Origin: Cervus elaphus
Taxonomy: Eukaryota > Chordata > Mammalia > Artiodactyla > Cervidae
Direction of reading: 5' to 3'
Length of the DNA stretch: 64,000 nucleotides
Assembly: GCF_910594005.1 (NCBI RefSeq)
Contig: NC_057838.1
Coordinates: 32,914,001-32,978,000, forward strand
Part shown: positions 1 through 10,134 of the stretch, in pieces
Layout of the letters: each line of letters begins with the position of its first letter
Position numbering within the stretch: the stretch's first letter is position 1
Notes under the pieces: model-generated
Databases searched by the model: none
Told to the model about the DNA's origin: nothing
Seen by the model: only the letters and a program-made list of their open reading frames with translations
Made by a program: the position numbers and the translations under genes

Positions 1-181
1 AAAAGTAAAAGGATTTCTAGAAGTAGAGATGGAGAAGTAGAGAAAAAGAACAAGAGGTGATGACAGAGGTAGCAAGCAGAAAGCATTAAAAACGAGACTG
101 TCTCCATAAGCAACTGTTTCTTGTCTTCCTACATATTTTTGTGTTCCAAATTTCATTTTCTCTATTTTCTATATTTCTACT

Positions 182-283
182 TTGTTTTTTTTTATTTTTT
201 AGTCCACATTATTTCATTTTATTATTTACTTATGCTTATTGGAGTGTAGTTGCTTTCCAGTGTTGTGGTAGTCTGTTTTATTT
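182..283 (-). mobile_element. Possible L1 3'-end relic
   Basis: A T-rich tract is followed by a segment beginning TTGGAGTGTAGTTGC that resembles the reverse complement of the artiodactyl L1 3' terminus (usual form TTGGAGTATAGTTG). The T tract would be the A tail of a minus-strand copy. It is short and diverged, so this is only a tentative call. Confidence 0.35.
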
Positions 284-529
284 TTATTTAAAAATATTTA
301 TATTACCCTCCAGCATGAGAAAAAAAAAAAAGAATCACAATAACTGGAGTCCAATCTGAATGTATCACAGGGAAGCCCATTCACTATATGGCCTCAACAA
401 CCTCTGTTGCTAGTGTCTTAGCATCCTCAAGGCTGTATATATCCAGTTTCTGGGCTTCCTCATGGTTCAGAACGTATTAGGTACTAATGCAAAATTATCT
501 TTATATGCTGTTTCTAATTTTTCAACTAA

Positions 530-709
530 ATACAACCTGTAAACCCCTACAATCCAGCAATCCCATCCCTGGACAGATATCCAAAGGAAATGAAATCAGC
601 ATCCCAAGGAGTTATTTGCAATCCCATGTTCACTGCAGCACTTCTCACAGTAGCCAAGATCTGGAAATAACCTACGTGTCCTTCAATGAGTAACCAAATC
701 AAGAAAATA

Positions 710-746
<37 letters not shown>

Positions 747-1258
747 ACTGGAATATTACTCTACCATAAAAAAGAAAGAAATCTTGACATTTGTGATAAC
801 ATGGATGAATCTGGAGGGTATTATGCTAAGTGAAATAAGCCAGAAGTGGAAAGACAAATGCAGCATAGTACTGAATAGTATCAACTTATATGTGGAATCT
901 AAGAACAAAACAGATCTGATTGTATAGAAACAGAGAATAAAAAGGTGGATGCCAGGGGCTGGAAGGAGGGAAAAGTGGGGGTGATGTAGGTCAAAGGGCA
1001 CAAAGCTGCAGTTATTAGAAGAATAAGTTCTGAATGTGCAATGTACACCACTGTAACTATAGTTAATACATGGTATTGATACTTTAAAGTTGCTGGAAGT
1101 AGATCTTCAGCTTTTTCACCACACACATAAACACAAGTGACAGGATGAATGTATAAATTATCTTGATCTTGGTAACCTTTCCACAATGTATATGTATATG
1201 AAATCATCAAAATGTATGCTTAAATATACACAACTATTGTCTCAATTATACCTCAACA
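530..1258 (+). mobile_element. Ancient L1 3' end (ORF2 C-terminus plus 3' UTR)
   Basis: The segment carries the familiar end of L1 ORF2 in decayed form (ccaagatctggaaataacc, then ggaatattactctaccataa and ggatgaatctggagg), followed by an L1 3' UTR (cagaagtggaaagacaaatg, gtggaatctaagaac) and a degenerate A-rich end near 1250. A TG microsatellite has grown inside it at 710-743. The coding part is broken by stops and is a fossil. It is probably a placental-age L1MA/L1MB-type copy; the subfamily is not determined. Confidence 0.75.
710..743 (+). repeat. (TG)n microsatellite
   Basis: About 16 TG units with one TA near the end, inside the L1 relic around it and close to where L1 3' sequences often carry TG/TA-rich runs. 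Likely length-polymorphic. Confidence 0.95.
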
Positions 1259-2775
1259 AAGTTTTGAAAACTAACCCTTCAACCTTATCATCTCTTTATA
1301 AATAACCTAGTAAGATAAAGTAGTAGATACCCAGCAAAATTTGAATTTTAGATAAATAACTAATTTGTTAATGCAAGTATGTTCCCAATATTGTATGGGA
1401 CAGCCCTCCCACTACGCTCAGACAAGAATTGTGAATTTTCCACTGCAGTTTATGACTTTGACAACGTGGAGTTGAAAAGATGCGAGAGGACCCAGACCTT
1501 GGAAAGGTAGGGATGAGGATATGAATCCGATCAGAAACCCATGCAGTTTCCTTGGAAGAGAAGAGGAAAAATAAAGAGGGAGTTAAAAGGGGATGGGAGT
1601 AGTAAGAAAAAGGGTGGCAAGGACTTGGTTTTAAAACTGTTTCTTTTGCACTTTTGAGTTGGTAAGATAGAGAGATTTTGGTGGGGCAGCTGTTTCCAAG
1701 GGATTGTCATTGAATGTGGCAGCAATAGGGAAAGAAGATTTTTAAGATGCTTGGATGGATGCACCTTCTTCCCATTGATAGGTTGTGTGACAGAGATAAG
1801 ACTGAAGGGTTCTTCACCGCTCTTAGTGGAGTATCAGTCTTTGAAAATAGCAGCACACAGACTAGACCGTAAGGACTATGCTTGCATATTAGGGTTAGGC
1901 TTAGACCCACTATGGACTGGCAGAAAATAGGACATGGGATTAAAAACCCTAACTTCCCCACCCTTCAAACCACATATGTCCTTTATGTCTCCTTAAGCTT
2001 ATAGGTTTTTTATGGGAACAAGACCCCATTAAAAGAAGAAACACATACTTCTCTAAGAGAAAAAAAGTCATCATTTTTGGAAACTCGTTTAGAACAAAAA
2101 GCTCAGAAAGTGCCCTGATAAAGAAAGGAATATGCTATGTGAACTATGCTGGTCTTTCTTATCTCCTCTATTATCCCTACTTTGTGTCATCAAGCAGGTT
2201 AGATTTCTAACAAACTATCACTATACTTTGTCCTAAGTTTGCTGTCACCCTAATTAAGCTAAAGATGGCTGACATAGATAGAACTTATAAAAGTATGCCA
2301 CAAATGAGTGGCTCTTCTTATTATTCCCACCTCTTACCTACACAGTATTATAATAACCCAATTATGATTTCATAAGCACTCTAGCCTCAGTATTCAGTTC
2401 CAGCTCACAAATAAGAGTAAAACATGCATATAATGGCAAGGACAGATCTGAGAAAGCACACTCTTGAAGCTGGACTTCTATAACACATATCTGTAAGAAA
2501 TGGAGCCAAAGGAGAAGACGAGGACTTGGAATTCCCGAGGAAGAACCAGGGGGTTCTGGTATAAAGTCACTGCTCTAGTTTACTGCCTACTGTACCAGAG
2601 AATGGACCATAAAAAAGACATCAAGGTGCAGAGTACAATAAAGAAAAACCAAAGCAATGTGGTCATACTTCCTTGTTCTGATAACCAAGCCCTCCAAATG
2701 ACAAAGGTTAATATAATTTAATGGAATAAAAGGAGAAGTTGTCTTTTTTCCCCTAAGGCCAATTTCACTTTTAAA
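1259..2775. other. Unassigned non-coding DNA
   Basis: AT-rich sequence with no convincing exon, RNA gene or repeat. Open frames are below 100 codons and lack recognisable motifs. Short purine-rich stretches occur near 1560-1610. Confidence 0.6.
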
Positions 2776-4578
2776 AATCAGAACAAACCTAAACAGTTTG
2801 GTACTGGCATAAAAACAGACACATATGTCATTGAAACAGAATAGAAAACCCAGAAATAAGTCCACAGCATACAAGTCAATTTATGGCAAAGGAGCTAAGA
2901 ATATACAAGGGGAGGAAGACAGTCTCTTCAGCAAATGATGTTGAGAAAACTAGATAGCTTCATGCAAAAGAATAAAACTGTACTATCTTATAACATACAA
3001 AAAAATAGCTCAAAATGGGTTAAAGATTTAAGATGGAGTCCTGAAGCTATTAAAGTTCTGGAAGAAACTTATAGATGGTAAGCTCCATGACATTAGACTT
3101 GGCAATGATTTCTTGGATTTGATGTCAAAAACAAAGGCAAAAAAATTAAAAATAAACAAATGGAACTACATCAAGCTAAAAACCTTCTGCACAGCAAAGA
3201 CAATTATCAACAAGGTGAAAAGGCGACCCATGGATTGGGGGAAAATATTTGCAAATATTACACCAGGTAAGGGATTAATATCCAAAAAAATAAAGTACTT
3301 ATACAATTCAACAGCAAAAAAAAAAAAAACACTTAAAAAATGGGCAGAGGATCTAAACATACTATTTTCAAAAGAAGACATATAGATGGCTAAAAGGCAC
3401 ATGAAAAGATGCTCAATGTCACCAATCATCAGGAAGTGCAATCAAACCAGAATCAGGTATCACATCACACCTCTTTTAGTGACTATTATCAAAGAGGCAG
3501 GAGGTAACAAGTGTTGGTGAAGATGTGGAGAAAAGGAAACCCTCTTCAACTGCTGGTGGAGTATAAATTTGTGCAGCCACTATGGAGTACAGAGGTTCCT
3601 CACAAAGTTAAAAATACAACTACCATATTGATCCAGCAGTTATACTTCTGGGTATGTATTCAGAAAAGTTTAAACCTTATCCACAGCAAATGAAATTACT
3701 AATCAAAAAGGTATATTCATATCCATGTGCACTGCAGCTTTATTTAGAAGAGCCAAGACATGAAAATGTGAACTATATCTATACATGCACACACACTAAT
3801 ACACACAATATTATTCAGCCATAAAAAAGGAAATATTGTCACTTTCAGAATCAAGGATAGAAATTGATGGCATTATAATAAGTGAAACAAGTCAGAGAGA
3901 CAAAGGCAAGTATTATATGATTTCATTTATACGTGGAATCAAAAAAACAACAATCGGCTCATCCCCCCCAAAAACAAAACAAACAAACAAGAAAAACTCA
4001 TATAAACAGAATGTGTGTGTTTGTGTACTCAGTAATGTCAACTCTTTGTGACCCCATGGACTGTAGCCCACCAGGCTCCTCTGTCCATGGGATTTTCCAG
4101 GCAAGAATATGGAGTGGGTGGCCAGTTCTTCCTCCAGGTGATCTTCCCAACCCAAGGGTTGAACCAGAGTCTTCTTTATCTCCTGCATTGGCAGGCAGAT
4201 TCTACACTACTTCACCACATGGGAAGGCCCAGAAACAGAATAGACTGTTGGTTATCAGAGACAGAGAGTGGGAGGTGGGTGAAATGCATGAAGGGGGTTA
4301 ACATGTACAGACCTTCAGTAATAAATAAATAACTCCTAGAGATGTCATGTATAGCATGGTAACTATGATTAATAATGCTGCAGTGTATATTTGAAATGTG
4401 CTAAAAGAATAGATCTCAAAAGTTCTCACCACCAGAAAAAATTGTTTGAAACTATGTGTGATGATGGATATTAACTAGATTTATTGGAGTTCATTTTCCA
4501 AGGTATACAAATTATCGTATTACATACCTGAAACTAAAATAATGTTATATATCAATTTAATTTCAATTAAAAGAGAAA
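2776..4578 (+). mobile_element. Ancient L1, ORF2 C-terminal third and 3' UTR
   Basis: Successive L1 ORF2 landmarks are readable in order: tttggtactggcataaa (2799), gacagtctcttcagcaaatg (2919), agggattaatatccaaaa (3270), aagatgctcaatgtcacc (3408), gtggagaaaaggaaaccct (3526) and attattcagccataaaaaag (3811), then a 3' UTR ending in an A-rich tail near 4575. A 90-codon open remnant (3113-3385) corresponds to the region after the reverse transcriptase. Many frameshifts and stops show it is long dead. A younger SINE with its own target duplication interrupts the 3' UTR at 4013-4232. Confidence 0.85.
4013..4232 (-). mobile_element. Bov-tA/BovA SINE
   Basis: The reverse complement of a Bov-tA/BovA SINE is readable: ctctttgtgaccccatgg, gactgtagcccaccaggct and catgggattttccaggcaag, ending at the tRNA-like head near gggaagg. 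It is flanked by a 9-bp direct repeat AAACAGAAT at 4004-4012 and 4233-4241, taken as the target-site duplication. It interrupts an older L1 3' UTR and so post-dates it. Confidence 0.9.
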
Positions 4579-6430
4579 AAAATAAAAATAACAACAGATC
4601 ACATATGAATTTTAAAAAATAGACCAGTGTAATATTTTGTTAGGGACTGGTGATATTAACCAGTATGTTAATCTGTTTTCAACACATCACCTCTGGTAGA
4701 AGGTCAAGAAAAGTCAACTTTGAGAGCTGGAGAGAGCTAGGAAAATACAAACACTTACACAATTAACTGGCAGAATTATTTTTGAAATAATTAGGAATAT
4801 GTAAAAACTAACTTTTGACACAAGTGAGGTTGCAAATATTTTATTAATACAGAAAGAATTTATTCTTTTAAGTACCCATTATTTTTCTTAATTTAACACT
4901 ATTTCCAATTTATGTTGACTTCCTGCACATAAAGTCCCATCTCTCTGCCAGACTCATTGTACATACCAAGGGCTCAGAAGAACGGGAAAGAGGAGGAAAG
5001 AAACCCAGAATGAGGTCACAAGAGAGAAAACATAGTCTGCAAATGAGCCAGAAAGAGCCACAGAGGGGACAAGTTAGCCACCGGAAAAAGAATGATCGCT
5101 ATATTCCTGACAAAATCAGGAACAGGAGGGAAGGTTTTCAGATGTAAAGTTGAAAGTGAATTATAAATAGCTGAACAGGTATCACTGAATCCTGATGATC
5201 CTCAAGAGAGCAAGGACTTTTGCCCATAAATGCAATGCCTAGGGGTGACTGGAGGGCATTAACGTTTAGGAGAAATTTTAGCTACAGGATGAACTAGCGT
5301 GTTTTTCCATATTTGATCCTCACCTCCCAGCCGTCCTCTGAGTGCAGTCTTTTGTGTGGTGTGATTTAGGGAACAGAGTCATGGGAGGTGTTCATCAGAT
5401 TCCAGCCACAGTGCTGGCATTAATGCTGTTTCATGATCAAGGACAGAAAAGCATTAAAAGCCATTTCAGTCAGATGACGGCAGATGGTGAACCTGTCTGA
5501 CTGTGTTTGCAGACCTGTCCCTGCACTTCTGCTGAGCAGGGGCAGCAAGCAGCTTCCTTTAGAGCCCCTCCTTGGAACGAGCACCCACCCCTACAGGGTG
5601 TACCCCAAGTGGCAAAGACCTGCATGCTTTCTGTGCCCAGGAACTCTCTGCCTCCCTTCTTGCTCAAAAACATATACTTTGTCTCTGTCAGCCGCACTAT
5701 AGGGTAAAAGCAAAAACAAACACACTTAGCTCTAACAAAAAGTATGCCCTCAAATTAGAAATTAAAGACATAATTAAGGTTATACTGCAGAACGTAAACG
5801 TTATCAGCCTCAACAACATTACAATGACTAGTGTAGCTGACAGATACTGGGAGGAGGGAGGTGGGGAAGAGAATTGGGAGGAAGTAAGGATGGAGATGTG
5901 GAGAACTCTTCCATTCCATTAGGACTCAGTACTATTTGATTTTTTAATCGTGTGTATATCACTGTGATCATTTTAAAGCTAAACAGAAACACAGAAGCAA
6001 ATCCTTGATGAAGCAAATAACAGCTTTGTAAAATCAAAGGCCACATTTCCTAACAAACCTAATCCTACCCCTCCTCTCCCAGAAGAAAACATTTGTATGA
6101 TTTTCATATTTGTGGAATGCTCACCACTGTGAGTTTGGCTCTGCACACTCCGAAGTTAAGAACACGTCTTGAAATGTGACTCACAGAACCTGCCACAGTG
6201 TCATTTGGAGCCTACATTTATTTAAAAAAAATAATAATAATAGTGACACCACCTTCTTAGACATCATCAGAGACTAACAGATTCAGATTTCCAATGGCAG
6301 AGTCCAGAATCCATGCCTTTAATGAACCCCTGCCCTTTGCAGGTGATGTTTATAAACACGGCAGAGGTAAGAACCATTGTTCTAGTGTTGTAGTCCCACT
6401 CCTTGGAACTATAAACATTCAACTCTTGGT
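4579..6430. other. Unassigned non-coding DNA
   Basis: No gene or clear repeat seen. A modestly GC-richer stretch at 5470-5700 is open in several frames on both strands, but no frame exceeds 116 codons and none resembles a known protein. A GGAGG-rich purine run lies at 5848-5890. Confidence 0.55.
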
Positions 6431-6444
6431 ATATATGCTGCCAA

Positions 6445-6640
6445 AAGTGATCGTGTTAGTCACTCAGTTGTGTCCAACTCTTTGTGACCCATACCTCCTC
6501 TGTCCATGGAATTCTCCAGGCAAGAGTACTGGAGAGGGTAGCCATTACCTTCCCCAGGGGATCTTTCTGACCCAGGGATTGAACCCAGGTCTCCTGCATT
6601 GCAGATAGATTCTTTACCATCTAACTCACCAGGGAAGCTC
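6445..6640 (-). mobile_element. Bov-tA/BovA SINE with 14-bp target duplication
   Basis: Reverse-complement Bov-tA/BovA sequence (cactcagttgtgtccaactc at the tail side, ctcaccagggaagctc at the head side). It is flanked by a perfect 14-bp direct repeat ATATATGCTGCCAA at 6431-6444 and 6641-6654. The intact duplication suggests a fairly recent ruminant insertion into otherwise unassigned DNA. Confidence 0.95.
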
Positions 6641-6840
6641 ATATATGCTGCCAAGGCAAGCAACAGTACTCAACTCTTTTTCTAAGAATGTGGAAATTAA
6701 AGGTGAGGTCCCAAACTTGACCACAAAGCTGCGAAAAAGAAGGGGTTTACTTTAGTATTGTTTGGATTGATTTGGCTTTTTTTTTTTTTAAATCATACAA
6801 ATTTCTGAAGCTTGCAATTCAGTGCTTTGACGTGATCTTT

Positions 6841-6979
6841 TTTTGTTGTTGTTGTTGGCAAAGTAATGTCTCTGCTTTTTATTTTTATTTTTTTTTAAAT
6901 TTATTTATTTTAACTGGACGCCAATTACTTTACAATATTGTAGTGGTTTTGCCATACACTGACATGAATCAGCCATGAA
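6841..6979 (-). mobile_element. Chimeric L1 3' end plus BovB fragment in one insertion
   Basis: Read on the minus strand, the insert begins with about 67 bases of ruminant L1 3' end (6978-6911), continues into an A-rich L1 tail (6910-6882), then 30 bases identical to BovB (6881-6852, the same as 44851-44880 of this window), and ends in CAA repeats and A's. The whole is bracketed by one 9-bp duplication GTGATCTTT (6832-6840 and 6980-6988). The implied pre-insertion site reads TTT/AAAG on the minus strand, as expected for L1 endonuclease. It looks like an L1 transcript that read through into downstream BovB, or a template switch. Confidence 0.75.
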
Positions 6980-6988
6980 GTGATCTTT

Positions 6989-7734
6989 AAACAGAATATA
7001 TATTCAATGAAGCACACCACTGGTGTAGAAAAGATACTTATAACTCACAAGGGATTCGGACCAAAACCGTCTGCAGCAGGGATCAAGGTTCCTAATCAAC
7101 TTTGAGGCTGCCCCTATTTTGACCTTGGAGAGGTCCTGGAGGGAGAAGCTGGAGTGGCCAGATTAGCAGTGCTTAGAAGACTGTATAATGACCACCTAGT
7201 GTGGAAGAATATTAAACAATCAGCAAGTTTGAACTATATGTTTTTCTGAACTATATGTTTTGAACTATATGTGTTTCTGGGAAGGGTGTTCGGGATGAGA
7301 TTAACATTTAAATAAGCGGGTTTTGAGTAACACAGATTACTCTCCCTAATGTGGGTGGATATCATCTAATCAGCGGAAGGTCTTACTAGAAAAAAGTTGC
7401 CTAGGGATTCATTGACACTCTTCCCTGGGTCCTAGCCTGCCAACCTACCCCATCAAATTTTGGTCTTACCAACCCTCCACTGCTGCTTGACTCAACTCTT
7501 TAAAATTAGTCTCTTTTGTGCTTGCTCCCCCTCACACATGCATGCTCACTCTCTTATGTAAATACACACACATAAATATAATCCTTCTGGTACACTTAGT
7601 ATACAGCAGAGCTAAGTTATGAACCCAAATTTTCTAAGTCATATACCTCAATGCTAGCTTTTACAGCTTCCCTATAAATGCTTTGTTGATATAAAAAAAT
7701 TATGTAGCCTTGTGAGCCACACACTTGGAAATTT
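6989..7734. other. Unassigned non-coding DNA with a short triplication
   Basis: No gene or repeat family recognised. The 11-mer GAACTATATGT occurs three times in close succession (7231-7241, 7248-7258, 7262-7272), a small local duplication. Confidence 0.6.
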
Positions 7735-8160
7735 TTTAAAGTTTATACATTCTGTGGGTTTGCTCTAAGTAAATAGTCAAATTCAGACAAAGATCTATAT
7801 ACCTAGCACTTTTTTTAGGGTAAAGAAAAACTTGAATCACTTTGAATCAATTTGAAAGTCCAACAGTGAAAGCATTAAATAAATCATGAGGCATATGCAG
7901 AGTAAATATTAGACAGTTATTAAATTATGTTTCTAAAGAACAATGCCAAGGGGAGTTACTCAGGAGATAATACCAATTTTTTAAAACCCGTTAAATTATT
8001 ATATACATAATGTCATCTGAATTATGTTCAAAGTGAATGTGCACTCATAGATACTCAGAGGAAAAATTGGAAATAATTATATAAAAATGTTCACAGCTTT
8101 TTTCCTGGATGTTGTTACTCACTCATTTCCTTCTTTGTAATTTTCTATATTTTCCAAAAA
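7735..8160 (+). mobile_element. Ancient L1 (L1ME-like) 3' UTR fragment
   Basis: The text matches the general pattern of old L1 3' ends: agacaaagatctatatacctag, then catgaggcatatgcagagta and acagttattaaattatg, then a partly A/T-rich stretch. The alignment is by memory of family patterns and is strongly diverged. It ends next to a BovB tail. Confidence 0.6.
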
Positions 8161-8164
8161 TAGT

Positions 8165-8374
8165 AAAGGATCATTAGAAAAGACCCTGATGCTGGGAAAG
8201 ATTGAAGGCAGCAGGAGAAGGGGATGACAAGGACAAGGTTGAATGGCATCCCCGACTCAGTGGACAAGAATTTGAGCAAGCTCCCTGAGATGCTGAAGGA
8301 CAGGGAAGCCTGGTGTGCTGCAGCCCATGGGGTCACAAAGAGTTGGACATGACTGAGCAACTGAACAACAGTAT
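8165..8374 (+). mobile_element. BovB LINE 3' end, 5'-truncated
   Basis: Contains BovB 3' landmarks in order: gaccctgatgctgggaaag (8183), the arginine-rich region caggagaaggggatgacaag, then gagcaagctccctgagatgc, and the terminal tggggtcacaaagagttgg and actgagcaactgaacaac. Only the last ~200 bases of the element are present. The open frame is not maintained. No clear target duplication was found. Confidence 0.85.
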
Positions 8375-8552
8375 TTTTGAAAAACTTCATAAAAACTAAT
8401 GCTTGGGTGTCTTTCTATGTGTGTTGTTTTAGAGTCAAGACATGAAAGGTGGCAATGACACCCACAGACTTTTATAAGACAAATGTAGGGCACATTAGAA
8501 AAGACAGAGTCTCTGGAGTGAGTAGACAGGTATTCTGAGTGAGCTTCTTTGA

Positions 8553-8671
8553 TTTTTCTTTTTTTTTTTATTTTAACCATGCAGCATGTGGGATCTTAGT
8601 TCCACTACAAGGAATCAAACCTCTGCCCCTGAAGTGTAGAGTCTTAACCACTGGACCACCAGGAAAGTCTT
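8553..8671 (-). mobile_element. CHR-2-type tRNA-derived SINE, partial
   Basis: Reverse complement of the artiodactyl SINE whose head reads GGACTTCCCTGGTGGTCCAG: here cttaaccactggaccacc and aggaaagtc mark the head at the right, and catgtgggatcttagttcc the body. The T-run at 8560-8572 is the A tail of the minus-strand copy. The tail region is shortened. Confidence 0.85.
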
Positions 8672-8684
8672 GAATTTACCTAAT

Positions 8685-8800
8685 TAGAACTGGGGGCTTT
8701 GACAAGTCACTCGACTTGTCAAAGCCTCAGTTTCCTCATCAGTTAAGAGTGAGATCAGCACACCTATCACTCACCTGCCAGCAGGCAGCAAGGGATAGAG
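8685..8800 (+). mobile_element. MIR SINE fragment containing a perfect hairpin
   Basis: caagtcactcgac followed by gcctcagtttcctcatc and agttaagagtgagatcag fits the MIR core (caagtcacttaacctct...gagcctcagtttcctcatctg). The stretch between these two MIR landmarks has been replaced so that 8695-8708 and 8713-8726 are exact reverse complements. Confidence 0.7.
8695..8726. repeat. Perfect 14-bp inverted repeat, 4-nt loop
   Basis: GGCTTTGACAAGTC at 8695-8708, loop ACTC, then GACTTGTCAAAGCC at 8713-8726. The arms pair without mismatch. It lies in the middle of a MIR in which the canonical sequence does not form this palindrome. Confidence 0.97.
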
Positions 8801-9015
8801 GCTTTGCAATAAATGGTGCCAACTTTCACTCAGGGCTTTATCAAAAAGTCCAAAGCACAACAATTTGTGAGGATTTTTTGAGTAGCTCTATGAAGATACT
8901 ACTCACATATCATATGGTTTATCATTTTTCAAGTGTATAATTCGATGCTTTTAGCATGTTGACAAAGTTGTAAAACCATCAACACGGCAGGATTTTAAAA
9001 ATCCATGCGAGTCAG

Positions 9016-9366
9016 AAAGCGAAAAACAAACATGGTACATGAACACATATATATGGAATCTAGAAGAACGGTACTGATGAAACGATCTGTAGGGCATGAA
9101 TAGAAACGCAGGTTGTGTGGACACAGGGAGTGGGGGAGGGGATGGGCTGAGCTGGGAGAGCGGGACTGACATATATGTGCTACCACACGTGAAATAGATG
9201 GCTAGTGGGAAGCTTCTGCACAACTGCTCAGCTTGGTGCTCCGTGCTAACCTAGGGCAGTGAGGGGGATGTCTCAGGGGGAGGGGATATATGTGTCCATA
9301 TGGCTGATTCACTCCGTTGTACAATATAAACTGACACATTGTAAACCAACAATACTACAATTAAAA
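9016..9366 (+). mobile_element. Artiodactyl L1 3' end inserted in older L1
   Basis: Contains the plus-strand artiodactyl L1 3' UTR: cacatatatatggaatctag, a G-rich segment (gggagtgggggaggggatgg), then ggctgattcactccgttgta and acattgtaaaccaacaatac, and an A tail. It is bracketed by a diverged 19-bp direct repeat at 8997-9015 and 9367-9385 (16 of 19 positions equal). The insertion is opposite in orientation to its host L1. Confidence 0.85.
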
Positions 9367-9619
9367 AAAAACCCATGCCCGTCAGCCATCATTCCCCACT
9401 CTCTATTCTCCTCCGCCCTGGGAACCCATTCATCTATTTTCTGTCTCTATAAATGTGCCTGTTGTGGAAATTTCATACAAATGGAATCATGCGGTGTATG
9501 GTCTTTTGTAACTGGCTTCTTTTATGAAGTATATTTCTAAGGTTCATTCATGTTGTAGCTTCTATCAGTAATTCATTCCCTTTTGGTTGCAAAATAGTAC
9601 TCAAATGTATAATATACCA

Positions 9620-9799
9620 GGACTTCCCTGATGGCTCAGAAGGTAAAGAATCCACCTGCAATGCAGGAAAGATCCCCTGGAGAAAGAAAATGGCAACCTA
9701 CTCCAGTATTCTTGCCTGAAAAATCCCATGGACAGGAGGAGCCTGGTAGGCTACAGTCCAAAGGGCTGCAAAGAGTCAAACACAACTGAATGACTAAGG
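9620..9799 (+). mobile_element. Bov-tA SINE
   Basis: The tRNA-like head ggacttccctgatggctcag is followed by aatccacctgcaatgcagg and the BovA body (ctccagtattcttgcctg, catggacaggaggagcctgg), ending in a BovB-like tail (caaagagtcaaacacaactg). It sits in the ancient L1 around it. No unambiguous target duplication; only the shared core ATATACC is seen on both sides. Confidence 0.9.
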
Positions 9800-10134
9800 A
9801 TATATTCATATACCCCATCTAATCTACTCATTGATCAGTTGATGGGCATTTGGGTGGTTTAAACTTCTAAGCTATTATAAATGATACTGATATGAAAATG
9901 CATGTACAAGATTTGTGTGGATATATGTTTTCTCTCTCTTGAGTTTATGCCTGGGATTAAAACTATTGAACCATTTGATCACTCTATGCTAAACTCTTCA
10001 AGGAATTGCCAAACTGTTTTCCGAAGTGGATGCATCATTTCAATACTACTACCAGCAATGTATTAGAGCTCCAATTCCCTTTAGTAATTTTTAACTACAT
10101 ATATTTTCAGCTTTTTTTCCTAGCAACTGTTCTA

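Larger units (their letters stand above)
8890..10082 (-). mobile_element. Ancient L1M 3' region, hosting two later insertions
   Basis: The plus strand reads as the reverse complement of an old L1 3' end: gacaaagttgtaaaaccatc, then (after an insertion) ctctataaatgtgcctgttg, tttcatacaaatggaatcat, ggttcattcatgttgtagc, gatcagttgatgggcatttg and gccaaactgttttccgaagtg. A plus-strand L1 3' end interrupts it at 9016-9366 and a Bov-tA SINE at 9620-9799, so it is the oldest layer here. Confidence 0.8.

Noticed and set aside
710..743. TG repeat as a regulatory Z-DNA element
   Set aside because: It is a common microsatellite within an L1 relic, with no supporting context.
5470..5922. Overlapping open frames on both strands near 5.5-5.9 kb as an exon
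   Set aside because: Openness in many frames reflects local base composition; no motif or splice structure supports coding.
9620..9800. tRNA gene (B-box and acceptor-like text in Bov-tA copies)
   Set aside because: These are tRNA-derived SINE heads without a foldable complete tRNA; the same applies to all CHR-2 and Bov-tA copies.
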